DNA of 64,000 nt from Stagnihabitans lacustris (GCF_025950525.1 NZ_JAPDGS010000001.1:248001-312000), one strand, 5' to 3'. Shown: positions 8,259 to 17,800, numbered from the stretch's first letter. Notes: generated by a model from the letters alone, not told the origin. Made by a program: numbers and translations.

Positions 8259-9233
8259 TTAATTCGACCCCATCGACAACATTTTCTGGATGCCCATCAC
8301 CGAAGGTCCGATCAGGATGATCATCAGCGGCGGCACCGTGAACAGCATTGTGCCCAAGGTCAGCTTGGTGGGCAAGGTGTTGGCCTTTTCTTCGGCCCGC
8401 ATCACGCGTTTATCGCGCATTTCGGACGAATAGACCCGCAGCGCCTCGGCGATCGAGGTGCCATAGGTCGCCGATTGCACCAGCGTCGTCACGAAAGACG
8501 ACACATCGGGCACGTTCACCCGTTCGGCCATGTCCTTCAGCACGGTCACACGCTCTTTGCCGGCCTTGACCTCGTGGGAGACGATGTCCAGTTCGTCGGC
8601 CAGCGCCGGATAGCCCATGCGGGTTTCGCGGGCCATGCGGTTGATGGATTGGTCCAGCGACTGCCCGGCCTCGATGCAGACCAGCATCAGGTCCAGCGCA
8701 TCCGGAAAGCCCTGGATGATCTGCTTTTGCCGCTCGCCGATGCGGCGCGTCACCCAGTATTGTGGCAGGTAATAGCCCGCAGCGCCCGGCCCCAGCGTGG
8801 CCATGATCTTGAACTGGGTCGTGACTTCGGCGGTTTGGCCGACGATGATCGTGTAAATCAGACCGATCAGCAAAAGCCCGATGCCAAGTGCGAACTGGGC
8901 GAAGTGGAACATCCGCACCGCGTTCTTGTTGGTATAGCCCGCCCGCACCATGCGCAGGCGTGCCGCGGTCATCGTCTCGACGTCCTGGGGCTCCAGGAAG
9001 GCCGAGAACTTCTGCAGCTTGTCCACCTTGTCGCCACGGCGCAGCGTCTGGCCCTTTTTCAGCTCGACCGCAGGCTGGCGCATGGCCTTGAGCTTTTCAA
9101 AGGGCTCGGGCTGGCGTTTCATCATCTGGGGAAGGACGGCCAGGATCAGGCCGATCCCCAGAAGTCCCACGACATACAGCGGTCCCAAAGGGCCCAGCTT
9201 GTCGGTCAGCATGGTCTGGAGTGCATCGAACAT
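8259..9233 (-). CDS. tadC: Tad pilus inner-membrane protein TadC
   Basis: A 324-residue type II secretion F-domain protein. The cytoplasmic helical T2SF domain (LDLMLVCIEAGQSLDQSINRM) lies at about residues 170-290. It is preceded by two membrane helices near 15-40 and a hydrophobic pair near 120-165, and a last helix lies near 295-315. With TadB it forms the platform that couples the TadA motor to pilin extraction. It is five bases downstream of tadB in the tad operon. Confidence 0.92.
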   Translation of the reverse strand: MFDALQTMLTDKLGPLGPLYVVGLLGIGLILAVLPQMMKRQPEPFEKLKAMRQPAVELKKGQTLRRGDKVDKLQKFSAFLEPQDVETMTAARLRMVRAGYTNKNAVRMFHFAQFALGIGLLLIGLIYTIIVGQTAEVTTQFKIMATLGPGAAGYYLPQYWVTRRIGERQKQIIQGFPDALDLMLVCIEAGQSLDQSINRMARETRMGYPALADELDIVSHEVKAGKERVTVLKDMAERVNVPDVSSFVTTLVQSATYGTSIAEALRVYSSEMRDKRVMRAEEKANTLPTKLTLGTMLFTVPPLMIILIGPSVMGIQKMLSMGSN

Positions 9234-9238
9234 TTGGG

Positions 9239-10207
9239 TCAGACCTTGATGTTAACCATGACCTTCATGAAGATCACGTTGATGGTCAAAAGGACGGCGA
9301 CGATCAGGCAGGCGGGGATGAAGGCCGCGGTTTCCTGGACGTCGTCGTAGTAATTCGGCTGGATGACGTTGATCATCACCAAGGCGCCCAGCGGGAAGGC
9401 CGACAGAAAGCCGCCCGACCATTTCGCCTCGGCCGTGATGGCCTTGACGCGGCGGAACAGTTTAAAGCGGGCGCGGATCACCTTGGCCAGACCCTCCAGG
9501 ATCTCGGCCAGGTTGCCGCCCGATTGCTGCTGGATGGTCACGGCCACGGCCAGAAAGCGCAAATCCTGGTTGTCCAGACGTTCGGCAAAGGCCTTCAGGC
9601 TTTCGGCAATGTCGCGACCATAGGACGCTTCGTCGCCGATCACGCCGAATTCGGTGCCCAGTGGGTCTGCGACCTCTTTGGCGACGTTGGCGATGGCCGA
9701 GGAGAACGGATGGCCGACGCGCAGCGACCGCACCATCAGCTCGACGGCGTCAGGCAGCTGTTCATCCAGCAGGTCCATCCGCTTTTTGGCCTTGCCGTTG
9801 ACCCAGAAGTAAACCCCGCCGACACCCATGCCGATGGCCATGCCGACGCGCACGACCGGAGAGGCCTCGGTGCCGATGGTCAGGCCAAGGAAGGCCACAA
9901 AGGACAGGCCGATCATGATCAGGACCAGCTGTTTCGGCGAAAAGGCGATGTTGGCGCGCTGCGCCTTTTGCGCCAGCAGCGAATACAGCGGGATGCCCCG
10001 CGAATTCATGTGCTGGGTCATCTCTTTGCGCAGCTGCTCCAGCACCTTTTCGCGGTCCTGGGTCTTTTCCAACAGCGCAAGACGGCGCGACAGGCGGTTG
10101 TTCAGCTGGATCGACTTGCCGAAGACCGTAAGATACAGCCCCTCGACCAGGAAGATCACGGCGACGAAGATCAGGATATAGATAAGTGGTGCGGCGCTGA
10201 TCGTCAT
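9239..10207 (-). CDS. tadB: Tad pilus inner-membrane protein TadB
   Basis: A 322-residue paralogue of TadC, with an N-terminal membrane helix (residues 8-25), two central membrane segments (about 90-135), a T2SF domain (LPDAVELMVRSLRVGHPFSSAI) and a C-terminal hydrophobic segment. Together with TadC it makes the inner-membrane platform of the Flp pilus machine. It sits between tadA (9 bp away) and tadC (5 bp away), which is the standard order. Confidence 0.93.
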   Translation of the reverse strand: MTISAAPLIYILIFVAVIFLVEGLYLTVFGKSIQLNNRLSRRLALLEKTQDREKVLEQLRKEMTQHMNSRGIPLYSLLAQKAQRANIAFSPKQLVLIMIGLSFVAFLGLTIGTEASPVVRVGMAIGMGVGGVYFWVNGKAKKRMDLLDEQLPDAVELMVRSLRVGHPFSSAIANVAKEVADPLGTEFGVIGDEASYGRDIAESLKAFAERLDNQDLRFLAVAVTIQQQSGGNLAEILEGLAKVIRARFKLFRRVKAITAEAKWSGGFLSAFPLGALVMINVIQPNYYDDVQETAAFIPACLIVAVLLTINVIFMKVMVNIKV

Positions 10208-10216
10208 TGTGACACC

Positions 10217-11665
10217 TTAAACGATGGGTTCGTAAATCGAGGCCGGCAGGTCGAAACCCCATTGCCGGAATCGCTCGGAATAATGGCTGCGCACGCCGGT
10301 GGCGTTAAAGCGGCCGATGATCTTGCCATTGGGCTCGACGCCCAGGCGTTCATAACGGAAGACTTCCTGCATCGAGATGACCTCGCCTTCCATGCCGGTG
10401 ATTTCGGTGATCGACACCATGCGGCGCGAGCCGTCCTGCAGGCGCGAGGCTTGGACGATCAGGTTGACGGCGGAGGCGATCTGCGAGCGCACGGCCTTCA
10501 GCGGCATTTCGATGCCGGCCATGGCGACCATGTTTTCCAGACGCGAGATCCCGTCGCGGGCAGAGTTCGCGTGGATCGTGGTCATCGACCCGTCGTGGCC
10601 GGTGTTCATCGCCTGCAGCATGTCGATGACCTCTTCGCCGCGGGTTTCGCCCACGATGATCCGGTCAGGCCGCATCCGCAGAGCGTTGCGCAGACAGTCG
10701 CGCTGCGTGACCGCGCCCTTGCCTTCGACGTTCGGCGGGCGGCTTTCCATCCGGCCGACATGGACCTGTTGCAGCTGAAGTTCCGCGGTATCCTCGATCG
10801 TCAGGACGCGTTCGTCATTGTCGATGAAGGACGACAAGGCGTTCAGCGTCGTGGTTTTCCCCGAGCCCGTCCCGCCTGACACGATGATGTTCAACCGGCA
10901 GGACACGGCGGCCTGAAGGTAAAGCGCCATCTCTTCGGTAAAGGCGCCAAAGTTGACAAGGTCGCCAACCCGCAGCTTTTCCTTTTTGAACTTCCGGATC
11001 GAGACGAGGCTTCCATCCACCGCGACCGGCGGCACCATGCAGTTGAAACGCGACCCATCGGCAAGGCGCGCGTCGCAATAGGGGTTCGATTCGTCGACCC
11101 GGCGCCCCACGGCGGAAACGATCTTGTCGATGATCCGCAACAGGTGGCGTTCATCTTTGAAGGTGATGTCGGTCAGTTCCAGCTTGCCCTTGCGTTCCAC
11201 AAAGACGCGCTGCGGCCCGTTCACCAGGATATCGTTGACGGATTCGTCTTTCAGCAGCGGTTCCAGCGGACCCAGCCCCATGACCTCGTCATACAGCTCT
11301 TGGTTCAGCTGGGCGCGGTCGGCGGCATTCAAGGACACCGACATTTCCGTCAGCGCCTCGGAGGCGATGTCGGCGATTTCCGTCTTCAGGCTGGCTTCGG
11401 TGGCCGATTCCAAGGCCGCAAGGTTCAGGTTGTCCAACAGGCGCTTGTGAAGCTCGACCTTCAGCTCCATCAGCTTTTCCTTGCGCTTGCGCTCTTTGTC
11501 AGAGGCAATCACATCGGCGGCTGCGGCCTGGGGGGCGGGGGTGGCGTTGCGCTGTGGGGCTGCGGTGGGCTTGGGCTGCGAGGGCGCCACAGGCGCGGCA
11601 GAGCCGACCGGCGCCGTGGTCTGGCGCGGTGCTGCGGGCTCGTTCTTTTTAAAGCGTGAAAACAT
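10217..11665 (-). CDS. cpaF: Tad pilus assembly ATPase TadA/CpaF
   Basis: This 482-residue secretion ATPase of the type II/IV family powers Flp pilus extension. The Walker A motif GGTGSGKT is at residues 264-271, followed by the Asp box, a Walker B region ([25 protein letters not shown]) and His box. The first 55 residues are a low-complexity Ala/Pro/Gln linker, common in alphaproteobacterial CpaF. The short gap to tadZ upstream (12 bp) and to tadB downstream places it in the main tad operon. Confidence 0.95.
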   Translation of the reverse strand: MFSRFKKNEPAAPRQTTAPVGSAAPVAPSQPKPTAAPQRNATPAPQAAAADVIASDKERKRKEKLMELKVELHKRLLDNLNLAALESATEASLKTEIADIASEALTEMSVSLNAADRAQLNQELYDEVMGLGPLEPLLKDESVNDILVNGPQRVFVERKGKLELTDITFKDERHLLRIIDKIVSAVGRRVDESNPYCDARLADGSRFNCMVPPVAVDGSLVSIRKFKKEKLRVGDLVNFGAFTEEMALYLQAAVSCRLNIIVSGGTGSGKTTTLNALSSFIDNDERVLTIEDTAELQLQQVHVGRMESRPPNVEGKGAVTQRDCLRNALRMRPDRIIVGETRGEEVIDMLQAMNTGHDGSMTTIHANSARDGISRLENMVAMAGIEMPLKAVRSQIASAVNLIVQASRLQDGSRRMVSITEITGMEGEVISMQEVFRYERLGVEPNGKIIGRFNATGVRSHYSERFRQWGFDLPASIYEPIV

Positions 11666-11677
11666 GACAGCCCTCGT

Positions 11678-12937
11678 TTACTTGCGCGCGGTTTCGACGG
11701 ATTTGTTCAGTTCGAACAAGGACTTCGCCAGCTTGGCGATCTCTTTGCGCAAGGGGTTCTTGGCGGCGGTTTCCGACAGCGGAAGGCCGTGGTCATTGGC
11801 CTGGGTCACTTGGGTTCCGCCATCGGGAAGCTGCAGTTCGATGCCGATGTCCAGGCTTTCGGCCATGCGCTTGACGCGGCTTTTGCCGGACAGGTCGGTG
11901 AATTTCGGCGCCCGGTTCAGCACATAGCGCAGCTTTTCATGCGGCAGGCTTTCGGCCTTCAGCGCGCGCACCAGCCGCAGCACGTTTTGCGCGGAACGCA
12001 AGTCCAGCTCCAGCAGCGCGAAATAGACATGGGCGCGGTTCAGCACGGCTTCGGTCCAGGCCACGACGGTCTTGGGCATGTCGATGATGACGAAGTCGAA
12101 ATTGGCTCGCGCCATATCCAGGATGCGGCCGATTTCCTCGGGGCCGATGATGTCCAGGGGCAGCATGTCGGAGGGCGCGGTCAGCACATGCAGCTTGTCG
12201 TTGAACGTGACCATGGCTTGCAACAGCCCGTCGCTGTCGGCGGCCAGGGGGTCGGACAGGAAGTCGAAGACCGCCTCTTTGCGCGGCAGGTCCAGATAGG
12301 TGGCCGAAGAGCCGAACTGGAAATCCAGGTCGATCAGGCAGACGCGGGGGGCGTCGCCGGGCATGGCGGCCAGCTCCCAGGCCAGGTTGGTGGCGAAGGT
12401 CGAGGCCCCCGAGCCGCCGCACATCCCATGGACCGGCAAGATCACCCCGTCGCGGTCGCCCTTGGCCTTGAAGCCCGGATGGGCGGCGTCGGGTTCGGCG
12501 TGATGCGCGGTCAGGACAGCCGCCGGCGCGGGCTTGCGGATGCGCTCGATCGTTTCGTGGAGCGCGCCTTCGGGCAGCGGATAGGGCAGGAAGTCATCTG
12601 CCCCCAGCCGCAGCAGTTGATGCAGCGCCATGGGGCCGATCTGGTTGGCGACGATCAGGACCTTGATCGTCTTGGCCTTGGCCTGGCGGATGATATCGGT
12701 GATGCGGGCAAGGTCGCCCTCGTCCTCGGCATCCACGGCGATGACGACAAATTCCAGCGTCTGGCTGTCAGGCTGGTCCAGAAAGACCGCCGCATCCTCA
12801 AACCCCAGATCGCCCCAGGATTCCCCGAGTTCGATCTCCATGTCGTCGATCAAAAGGTCAAAATTCTGCACATCCCGGCTGATCGTGCATGCCAGGATTG
12901 ACGCCGGCTCCGGCTGAAGATTTGCAACACTCGACAT
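11678..12937 (-). CDS. cpaE: Pilus localisation protein TadZ/CpaE
   Basis: A 419-residue protein with an N-terminal receiver-like domain (about 15-140) and a C-terminal MinD/ParA-like ATPase domain. The Walker A region is atypical (GGSGASTFATNLA at about 175-188, lacking the usual Lys), as in known TadZ proteins. The CLIDLDFQFG segment follows. TadZ marks the pole or site for pilus assembly. It is the first gene of the second tad transcription unit, downstream of a strong terminator that follows the OmpA-like gene. Confidence 0.9.
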   Translation of the reverse strand: MSSVANLQPEPASILACTISRDVQNFDLLIDDMEIELGESWGDLGFEDAAVFLDQPDSQTLEFVVIAVDAEDEGDLARITDIIRQAKAKTIKVLIVANQIGPMALHQLLRLGADDFLPYPLPEGALHETIERIRKPAPAAVLTAHHAEPDAAHPGFKAKGDRDGVILPVHGMCGGSGASTFATNLAWELAAMPGDAPRVCLIDLDFQFGSSATYLDLPRKEAVFDFLSDPLAADSDGLLQAMVTFNDKLHVLTAPSDMLPLDIIGPEEIGRILDMARANFDFVIIDMPKTVVAWTEAVLNRAHVYFALLELDLRSAQNVLRLVRALKAESLPHEKLRYVLNRAPKFTDLSGKSRVKRMAESLDIGIELQLPDGGTQVTQANDHGLPLSETAAKNPLRKEIAKLAKSLFELNKSVETARK

Positions 12938-13191
12938 ACACCCATCCTCGATCTAACGCCCAAGTTGGAGATGCTGTTCTAACATCTCCTGGCCCGGTTC
13001 GACTCTTTACGGTCGACGCGCGTGCCCCCAAGGTTGAAGGTGCCGTCAGATGGTGGCGAGATTGGGGCCGAAATGCCGTTAATCTGGGGAATTTGGGCTT
13101 TTCGCCGGGGTTTGACGAAAGAACGTGAACAATCGCGCGGAACGAAAAAGGCCCCCGAAGGGGCCTGTTCGTCTTCCAAAGGGGTCGGTTC
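12938..13191 (-). promoter_or_regulatory. Spacer between the two tad transcription units
   Basis: This 254-bp gap contains the terminator of the upstream unit at 13149-13166. The rest (12938-13140) must carry the promoter and leader of the tadZ operon. I could not pick a convincing -35/-10 pair. No gene is visible here. Confidence 0.4.
13149..13166 (-). terminator. Rho-independent terminator after the OmpA-like gene
   Basis: On the - strand the RNA folds as AGGCCCC-UUCG-GGGGCCU, a 7-bp stem with a stable UUCG loop, followed by UUUUCGUU. It lies 26 bp after the stop of the OmpA-like lipoprotein gene and separates it from tadZ. Confidence 0.85.
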
Positions 13192-13827
13192 TTATTGTCC
13201 GGTGGGCGCGATCTGGGTCGATGTCGTGGTGGCCGGGTTGATGGCCCGCGTCCCGCTTTCGACATAGTCGCGGAAGATGATGGCGGCATATTTGCCGTTG
13301 ATCTGGCCCGCATAGCCCTTGGCAAAGCCCGAAACCGCGGTCACGGCGCGGCGGTTGCGCTCTTCGCGGTTCTGGGTCGCCACGACGGGTTGCGTCTCGC
13401 CCAAGGACACCAGGGCCTCCAGCCGCGAGCGGGAAATGCCCTGCGACACCAGATAGTTGACGGCCGCCTTGGCGCGGCGCAGGCCCAGGCCCTTGTTATA
13501 GCTCTCCGATCCCACAAGGTCGGTATGGCCATAGACCGAGAACTTGACCTCGGGGAATTTGCGAATCCAGGTGGCCTGGGTGGCCAGGGTCTGTTGCGCC
13601 TGGGGCGTCAGAACATCCGAGTTGAAGGCAAAGGTCACGGCGGTCGGCACTTCGGCATTGAACCTTGTGCCCAAGAGTTCGGTCGCCTGGCCTTCGCCCA
13701 TCATGGCCATGCCGTTGACCATGGTGGGGGTGCCGAAAGCGCCCTCGTCGACCTCGGAGCCGACCTCGCCGGTGCAGGCGGCCAGCGCCAGAAGGGAAAC
13801 GATCAAGGCGGGTTTCATGAACATCAT
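13192..13827 (-). CDS. OmpA-family lipoprotein of the tad locus
   Basis: A 211-residue outer-membrane lipoprotein: signal peptide with lipobox LAAC, then a C-terminal OmpA/MotB peptidoglycan-binding domain (VKFSVYGHTDLVGSESYNKGL and the LGRRAKAAVNYLV-like stretch). It probably anchors the pilus secretin complex to the cell wall. The start chosen is the ATG at 13827, four bases after the cpaC stop, with GGAATGA upstream; an ATG 24 bases earlier would overlap cpaC. OmpA-like genes are regular members of Rhodobacteraceae tad loci. Confidence 0.85.
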   Translation of the reverse strand: MMFMKPALIVSLLALAACTGEVGSEVDEGAFGTPTMVNGMAMMGEGQATELLGTRFNAEVPTAVTFAFNSDVLTPQAQQTLATQATWIRKFPEVKFSVYGHTDLVGSESYNKGLGLRRAKAAVNYLVSQGISRSRLEALVSLGETQPVVATQNREERNRRAVTAVSGFAKGYAGQINGKYAAIIFRDYVESGTRAINPATTTSTQIAPTGQ

Positions 13828-13831
13828 GGCG

Positions 13832-15238
13832 TCATTCCATCGAATAGCCATAGGCGCCGCTGAAATCCTGCCGGGCGACCTCGCCGGCGGGGGTGTTCGC
13901 GCTGCCGGCGGTCTTGCCGAACAGGAACAGTTCTTTTTCAGAGGGCAGGCGGATGCGGTCGGTGGGCAGGGCCAGGGTATCGCCGCGCACCGGAGTCACC
14001 AGATGCGGGGTGACGATGATCACCAGCTCGGATTGTTTGCGCTGATAGTCGGCGCTGCGGAACAGCGCGCCCAGGATCGGGACATCGCCCAGCCACGGCA
14101 CCTGGTTGTTCAGGTCGGTGAAGTCGTCTTGCAGCAGGCCCGCGATGGCAAAGCTTTCGCCGTCGCGCATTTCGACCGTGGTCGAAGTCTCACGGCGTTT
14201 GAAGGCATTGACCGAGATCCCGTTGGTCGTCACCGAGGTCGCGGTGTCGATAGAGGAGACAGCGGCGTTGATCTGCAGGTTGATCGTATTGCCGTCCACC
14301 ACCACGGGGGTGAAGTTCAGCTCGACCCCGAAGGGTTTGTATTCAATGGCAATCGAGCCCGAATCCGACGTCACCGGGATCGGATATTCGCCGCCCGCAA
14401 GGAACTTGGCCTCTTGGCCCGACAGGGCGGTCAGGTTCGGTTCGGCCAGGGTGCGCACGACGCCCTTGGATTCCAGCGCCTCCAGCAGGACACCGAATTC
14501 CAGCGAACCGGCGGTAAAGCCCAAGCCAAGCGCGCCCGCCGTGCCGTCCTTCAGGCTGACGATGCCATTGGTGATATTGTCGGCCGTCTGGCTGGCCAGA
14601 GTGCCCGTGGCCCCCAGAACGCCGGCCTGCGTGCCGCCACGCACCCCCAGCGACGAGGACAGGCTTTTGGACACCGAGCGCTGCATTTCGGCGAAACGGA
14701 CCTTCAGCATGACTTGCTGCGTCCCGGCAACCATCAACAGGTTCGACACCTTGTCGGGCGCATAGCGGTTGGCCAGGTCCAGCGCGCGGTCCAGCTTGGC
14801 GGTCGAAGACACCGTGCCCGACAGGACGATCCCGTCATTGGCGGTGCGCACCTCGATCGGCTCGCCCGGCAAAATCTGCTGCAGGCGTTCCTTGAATTCT
14901 TCGATGTCCAGCGTGACATGGACTTCCACATTCGAGATCAGCTTGCCGTCTTGGGACAAGAGCGTCATCGTCGTGCGGCCCGGAAGCTTGCCCAGGACAT
15001 AGATCGTCTTGTCCGACAGGGTCGAGATATCGGCGATCCCGGGATTGGCCACCGACAGTTCCGCAAAGGGCGTGTCACTTTCGACCACCACGGCGCGGTT
15101 GATCGGCACGTTCAAGGGCTCGTTCGTGTTGCCCTTCATGATGGACAGGGTTTGAGCCTGCGCCGGGGTCAAAACGACAACAGGGCCGGCCAAAGCCAAG
15201 CCCATCACAGCCGCCACCCAAAGGCCTCGCATCTTCAT
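13832..15238 (-). CDS. cpaC: Flp pilus secretin CpaC/RcpA
   Basis: A 468-residue outer-membrane secretin through which the Flp pilus exits. It has a signal peptide ending near LTPAQAQ, an N-terminal pilus-secretin domain with BON-like segment, and the C-terminal secretin domain (VPWLGDVPILGALFRS). The ATG at 15238 is chosen because it starts a normal signal sequence (MKMRGLWVAAVMG) and has AGAGGG about 10 bases upstream; longer versions would add 50 residues without signal-peptide character. The OmpA-like gene follows four bases after the stop. Confidence 0.92.
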   Translation of the reverse strand: MKMRGLWVAAVMGLALAGPVVVLTPAQAQTLSIMKGNTNEPLNVPINRAVVVESDTPFAELSVANPGIADISTLSDKTIYVLGKLPGRTTMTLLSQDGKLISNVEVHVTLDIEEFKERLQQILPGEPIEVRTANDGIVLSGTVSSTAKLDRALDLANRYAPDKVSNLLMVAGTQQVMLKVRFAEMQRSVSKSLSSSLGVRGGTQAGVLGATGTLASQTADNITNGIVSLKDGTAGALGLGFTAGSLEFGVLLEALESKGVVRTLAEPNLTALSGQEAKFLAGGEYPIPVTSDSGSIAIEYKPFGVELNFTPVVVDGNTINLQINAAVSSIDTATSVTTNGISVNAFKRRETSTTVEMRDGESFAIAGLLQDDFTDLNNQVPWLGDVPILGALFRSADYQRKQSELVIIVTPHLVTPVRGDTLALPTDRIRLPSEKELFLFGKTAGSANTPAGEVARQDFSGAYGYSME

Positions 15239-15397
15239 AGCCTGCCCTCTCAACATTGCCCGATCCGGGTCTTTACCGCCCGATTGACCTGTCCAAAATG
15301 CCTGAACCCGCATTTTTAAGCAAGAATCAAAAGCTTGGGACGTGTTCCTTATGTGGATAACCTGCAACACCCGCTGCAGGTTGCGCAAAAAGTTAAC

Positions 15398-15418
15398 GGC
15401 CCCACGATAGGTGGGGCC
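15398..15418 (-). terminator. Terminator or attenuator between cpaB and cpaC
   Basis: A perfect 8-bp stem GGCCCCAC/GTGGGGCC with a 5-nt loop. On the - strand it is followed by GTTAACTTTTT. It lies 10 bp after the cpaB stop. It would cut transcription before the secretin gene, which has about 160 bp of its own upstream sequence. Confidence 0.7.
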
Positions 15419-15427
15419 GATTTGCGC

Positions 15428-16282
15428 CTAGTTGGTCGCGCAGGGGATCGGGGTCTCGACGACCTCGGTGCCTTTGCGGGTCTTTAGCGTGCAGACCTTT
15501 GGCGCCTCGGGGGCGGCGGCGGCCTGTTCGGGGGTGATGCCCAAGAGGCCGTTGCTGTCGACCTCGATCATCGAGGTGGCGCCGGTCGCATCGGTGCCAA
15601 CGATGGCCAGGTTCAGTCGCCCGGTCGCTGCGGCCTGCGTCAGACGCGCCACCTGTTCACGAGAGGCCGCCAGCGTCACGGTGCGGGCCACGCCCTCGGA
15701 GGCGACGGAGTTGTCGGCCTGTTGATCGACGCCCACGACGCGGACGCCGCCTTCGATCAGCCGCGTCATCTCGCCCTGTTCGGTGGTCCCGCCCGCCGAA
15801 CCGGTCCAGTAGACATCGACGCGGTCGCCAACATTGACAAAGCCCGCCACGCCCGAAGCCATGTCGACCTTGACCGCAAAGGCGCTTTCGCCCTTTTCCA
15901 GCGAGGCCGAAAGACCCGCAGGCCGGCCGGGCTCGGTCACGGTTTCCGTCAGGACGGGGGTGAATTTCTCCATCTGGCGGCTGATATAGCGCGGGGTCTT
16001 GCCGTCATCGGGGAACAGGTCCTCGATCTTGTCGAAGGCATGTTCGGGCAGGGCGCTTTGCTGGACAAAGATCATCTGGACGTCGTCCTTGGTCAGGACC
16101 TCGCCATATTTCTTGACCTTGTTGACGGCAAAGATCTGGACCAGCGGGCCGGTCTTGGCGCGCAGGTCACGTTCCTTGGCCAGTTCTGCCTGGGACTGGT
16201 TGAAATACTTCTGCGTCATATAGACCGCCGAGCCCGCCAAAGCGACCCCCACGACCAGGACGAGTGAAAAGACAGCGCGCAT
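15428..16282 (-). CDS. cpaB: Flp pilus assembly protein CpaB/RcpC
   Basis: A 284-residue periplasmic protein with an N-terminal membrane anchor (residues 5-25) and two SAF/RcpC domains (about 45-115 and 130-240), of the type that stabilises the secretin pore. The VNVGDRVDVYWTG segment is typical of the RcpC domain. The short C-terminal tail has two cysteines (about residues 265 and 282). It follows the first pilin gene and precedes the secretin gene, the usual tad order. Confidence 0.9.
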   Translation of the reverse strand: MRAVFSLVLVVGVALAGSAVYMTQKYFNQSQAELAKERDLRAKTGPLVQIFAVNKVKKYGEVLTKDDVQMIFVQQSALPEHAFDKIEDLFPDDGKTPRYISRQMEKFTPVLTETVTEPGRPAGLSASLEKGESAFAVKVDMASGVAGFVNVGDRVDVYWTGSAGGTTEQGEMTRLIEGGVRVVGVDQQADNSVASEGVARTVTLAASREQVARLTQAAATGRLNLAIVGTDATGATSMIEVDSNGLLGITPEQAAAAPEAPKVCTLKTRKGTEVVETPIPCATN

Positions 16283-16304
16283 TCCGATACCCCATTAGCC
16301 GGAA

Positions 16305-16330
16305 AGGTCGGAGGATTTCCCCCCCGACCT
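16305..16330 (-). terminator. Weak hairpin after the divergent flp gene
   Basis: AGGTCGG and CCGACCT pair across 12 nt right at the flp stop codon (overlapping it by two bases) and are followed on the - strand by TTTCC. It could partly stop transcription, so that pilin is made in excess over CpaB. The U-run is short. Confidence 0.4.
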
Positions 16331-16520
16331 ATTGCGATTTGTAACCGATCTCTTGCGAGCTGATTTCGCCGCCCACCGTGGTGGAGGCGCTGTTCGCGCT
16401 GAAGGCGACCGGCATCAGGACGAGCATGCCGATCCCGATGAGAGCGGCGGTCAAGACCACCCAATCAACGGTGACGGCGCCGGTCTCGTCCTTGAGGAAG
16501 ATAGTCCATGAAAGTTTCAT
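16329..16520 (-). CDS. flp: Flp-family pilin, divergent copy
   Basis: A 63-residue pilin preprotein. The leader ends at the Gly before AVTVDW, which is the prepilin cleavage site, followed by a hydrophobic helix (WVVLTAALIGIGMLVLMPVAF). The body differs from the three other Flp copies: it ends SSQEIGYKSQ instead of TSNIGYTSAP. ATG at 16520 with AGGGG nine bases upstream is the natural start. It is closest to cpaB and may be the ancestral or minor pilin. Confidence 0.88.
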   Translation of the reverse strand: MKLSWTIFLKDETGAVTVDWVVLTAALIGIGMLVLMPVAFSANSASTTVGGEISSQEIGYKSQ

Positions 16521-16691
16521 GCTGACCCCTGTTGCCTGGCGGCGAACCGCGCAGGCGTGGTTAACCTCACCACCTTGACGCAGGTCTTGGGCTGAATTGC
16601 GGCACAAATCGGGCCGTCTTCAGCCAAACCACAGGCTTGCGCCATAGTCTTGCCCATGAGGTGAAGAAACCGTGAAGTTCCTTCGGTGGAT

Positions 16692-16717
16692 CGGGCCGCC
16701 TCTTTCGACGCGGCCCG
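16692..16717 (-). terminator. Hairpin downstream of flp copy 1
   Basis: CGGGCCGC (16692-16699) pairs with GCGGCCCG (16710-16717). It corresponds to the stronger GGGCCGCGTC hairpins after the next two flp genes but has decayed and lacks a U-run on the - strand. Confidence 0.5.
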
Positions 16718-16734
16718 TCAGGCAATCCTGGAAA

Positions 16735-16938
16735 TCAGGGAGCCGAGGTGTAGCCGATGTTCGAGGTGTCGCCCAGCTCGGTCGAGATGTTGGCGCCCAT
16801 GTCTTCGATCCCGCCGCCGACCGAGGTCACGACGACCATGCCCAGGCCAACGATGGCGGCGGTCAGCACGACCCAGTCAACGGTCACGGCGCCAGCTTCG
16901 TCGGAGGAGAAGGCTTTGAAGAGTTGAACCAGTTTCAT
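16735..16938 (-). CDS. flp: Flp pilin, copy 1 of three identical
   Basis: A 67-residue major pilin preprotein: MKLVQLFKAFSSDEAG leader, cleavage after Gly16, then AVTVDW and a hydrophobic helix. Position +5 is Asp and +6 Trp where many Flp pilins have Glu-Tyr. The encoded protein is identical in all residues to the copies at 17308-17511 and 17801-18004, while the DNA differs at a few silent sites. Pilin is inserted in the inner membrane, processed by CpaA and polymerised by TadA/B/C. Confidence 0.93.
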   Translation of the reverse strand: MKLVQLFKAFSSDEAGAVTVDWVVLTAAIVGLGMVVVTSVGGGIEDMGANISTELGDTSNIGYTSAP

Positions 16939-17258
16939 TTTGTATTCCTGTCAGTGTTGGTTTGGGTTTCGCCGTTCGGTCTGTCTGGCTTTGGCCTCTG
17001 TTCCGCTGCCGCCGTTCGGATAAGTCTGTTTTCCCCCCCCATCGGGGCGCCGGTTGGACCAGATCAGGGAAATGTCGGTGTCTTTTCATGTGCGAATTGT
17101 GGCGAAGTGGGGGGGCGGGCTGATCCTGATCCTGGTGCGCCTCTTGGCGCCCCGGGCGAGTCGATCGGCCGGCACTGCGCGCGGTCGGGATGGCGCGACG
17201 CCAGGCGTCCGAGGCCTGGCGCAAAGCCGGGGGGCAAAGCCGGGGGCGCAAATGCAAA

Positions 17259-17282
17259 GGGCCGCGTCTTGCGACGCGGCCC
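17259..17282 (-). terminator. Terminator of flp copy 2
   Basis: A perfect 10-bp stem GGGCCGCGTC/GACGCGGCCC with a 4-nt loop (GCAA on the - strand), followed by TTTGCATTTG. It lies 25 bp after the stop of copy 2. Confidence 0.75.
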
Positions 17283-17307
17283 ATCCATGCCCGAAGGCGT
17301 GGGAAAA

Positions 17308-17511
17308 TCAGGGAGCCGAGGTGTAGCCGATGTTCGAGGTGTCGCCCAGCTCGGTCGAGATGTTGGCGCCCATGTCCTCGATCCCGCCGCCGACCGAAGT
17401 CACGACGACCATGCCGAGGCCGACGATGGCAGCGGTCAGCACGACCCAGTCAACGGTCACGGCGCCAGCTTCGTCGGAGGAGAAGGCTTTGAAGAGTTGA
17501 ACCAGTTTCAT
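17308..17511 (-). CDS. flp: Flp pilin, copy 2 of three identical
   Basis: The same 67-residue protein as the flanking copies, starting at the ATG at 17511; a longer in-frame reading upstream has no coding character. It has its own downstream hairpin and about 240 bp of upstream sequence that resembles, but is more diverged than, that of copies 1 and 3. The arrangement suggests separate mono-cistronic units rather than a single operon. Confidence 0.93.
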   Translation of the reverse strand: MKLVQLFKAFSSDEAGAVTVDWVVLTAAIVGLGMVVVTSVGGGIEDMGANISTELGDTSNIGYTSAP

Positions 17512-17754
17512 GATGATTTCCTTCGATGTTGGTTGTCGGTTTCTACCGTTCGGCTTGTGGCTGCGGGCCTCTGTTCCCGTATCCCCGTCCGGATAGGTTC
17601 TTTTTGCCCCCCCATCGCGGCGCGGATTGGACCGGATCAGGGAAATCTCGGTGTCTTTTCGTGGCTGAAATAAGGCAGCGGCTGGGGCAAGACGGCCAGG
17701 ACCCGGGACGCGAAAGCGCAAATACGGGGCCCAAAGACAAAGGCCGCAAATGCA

Positions 17755-17782
17755 AAGGGCCGCGTCTTGCGACGCGGCCCTT
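17755..17782 (-). terminator. Terminator of flp copy 3
   Basis: A perfect 12-bp stem AAGGGCCGCGTC/GACGCGGCCCTT with the same GCAA loop on the - strand, followed by TGCATTTGCGG. It is nearly the same sequence as the hairpin after copy 2, so the terminators were duplicated along with the genes. Confidence 0.75.
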
Positions 17783-17800
17783 CAGGCAAAATCCCAAGGA

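Noticed and set aside
13852..13863. Upstream start for the OmpA-like lipoprotein
   Set aside because: It would place the start within cpaC and add residues before a normal lipoprotein signal.
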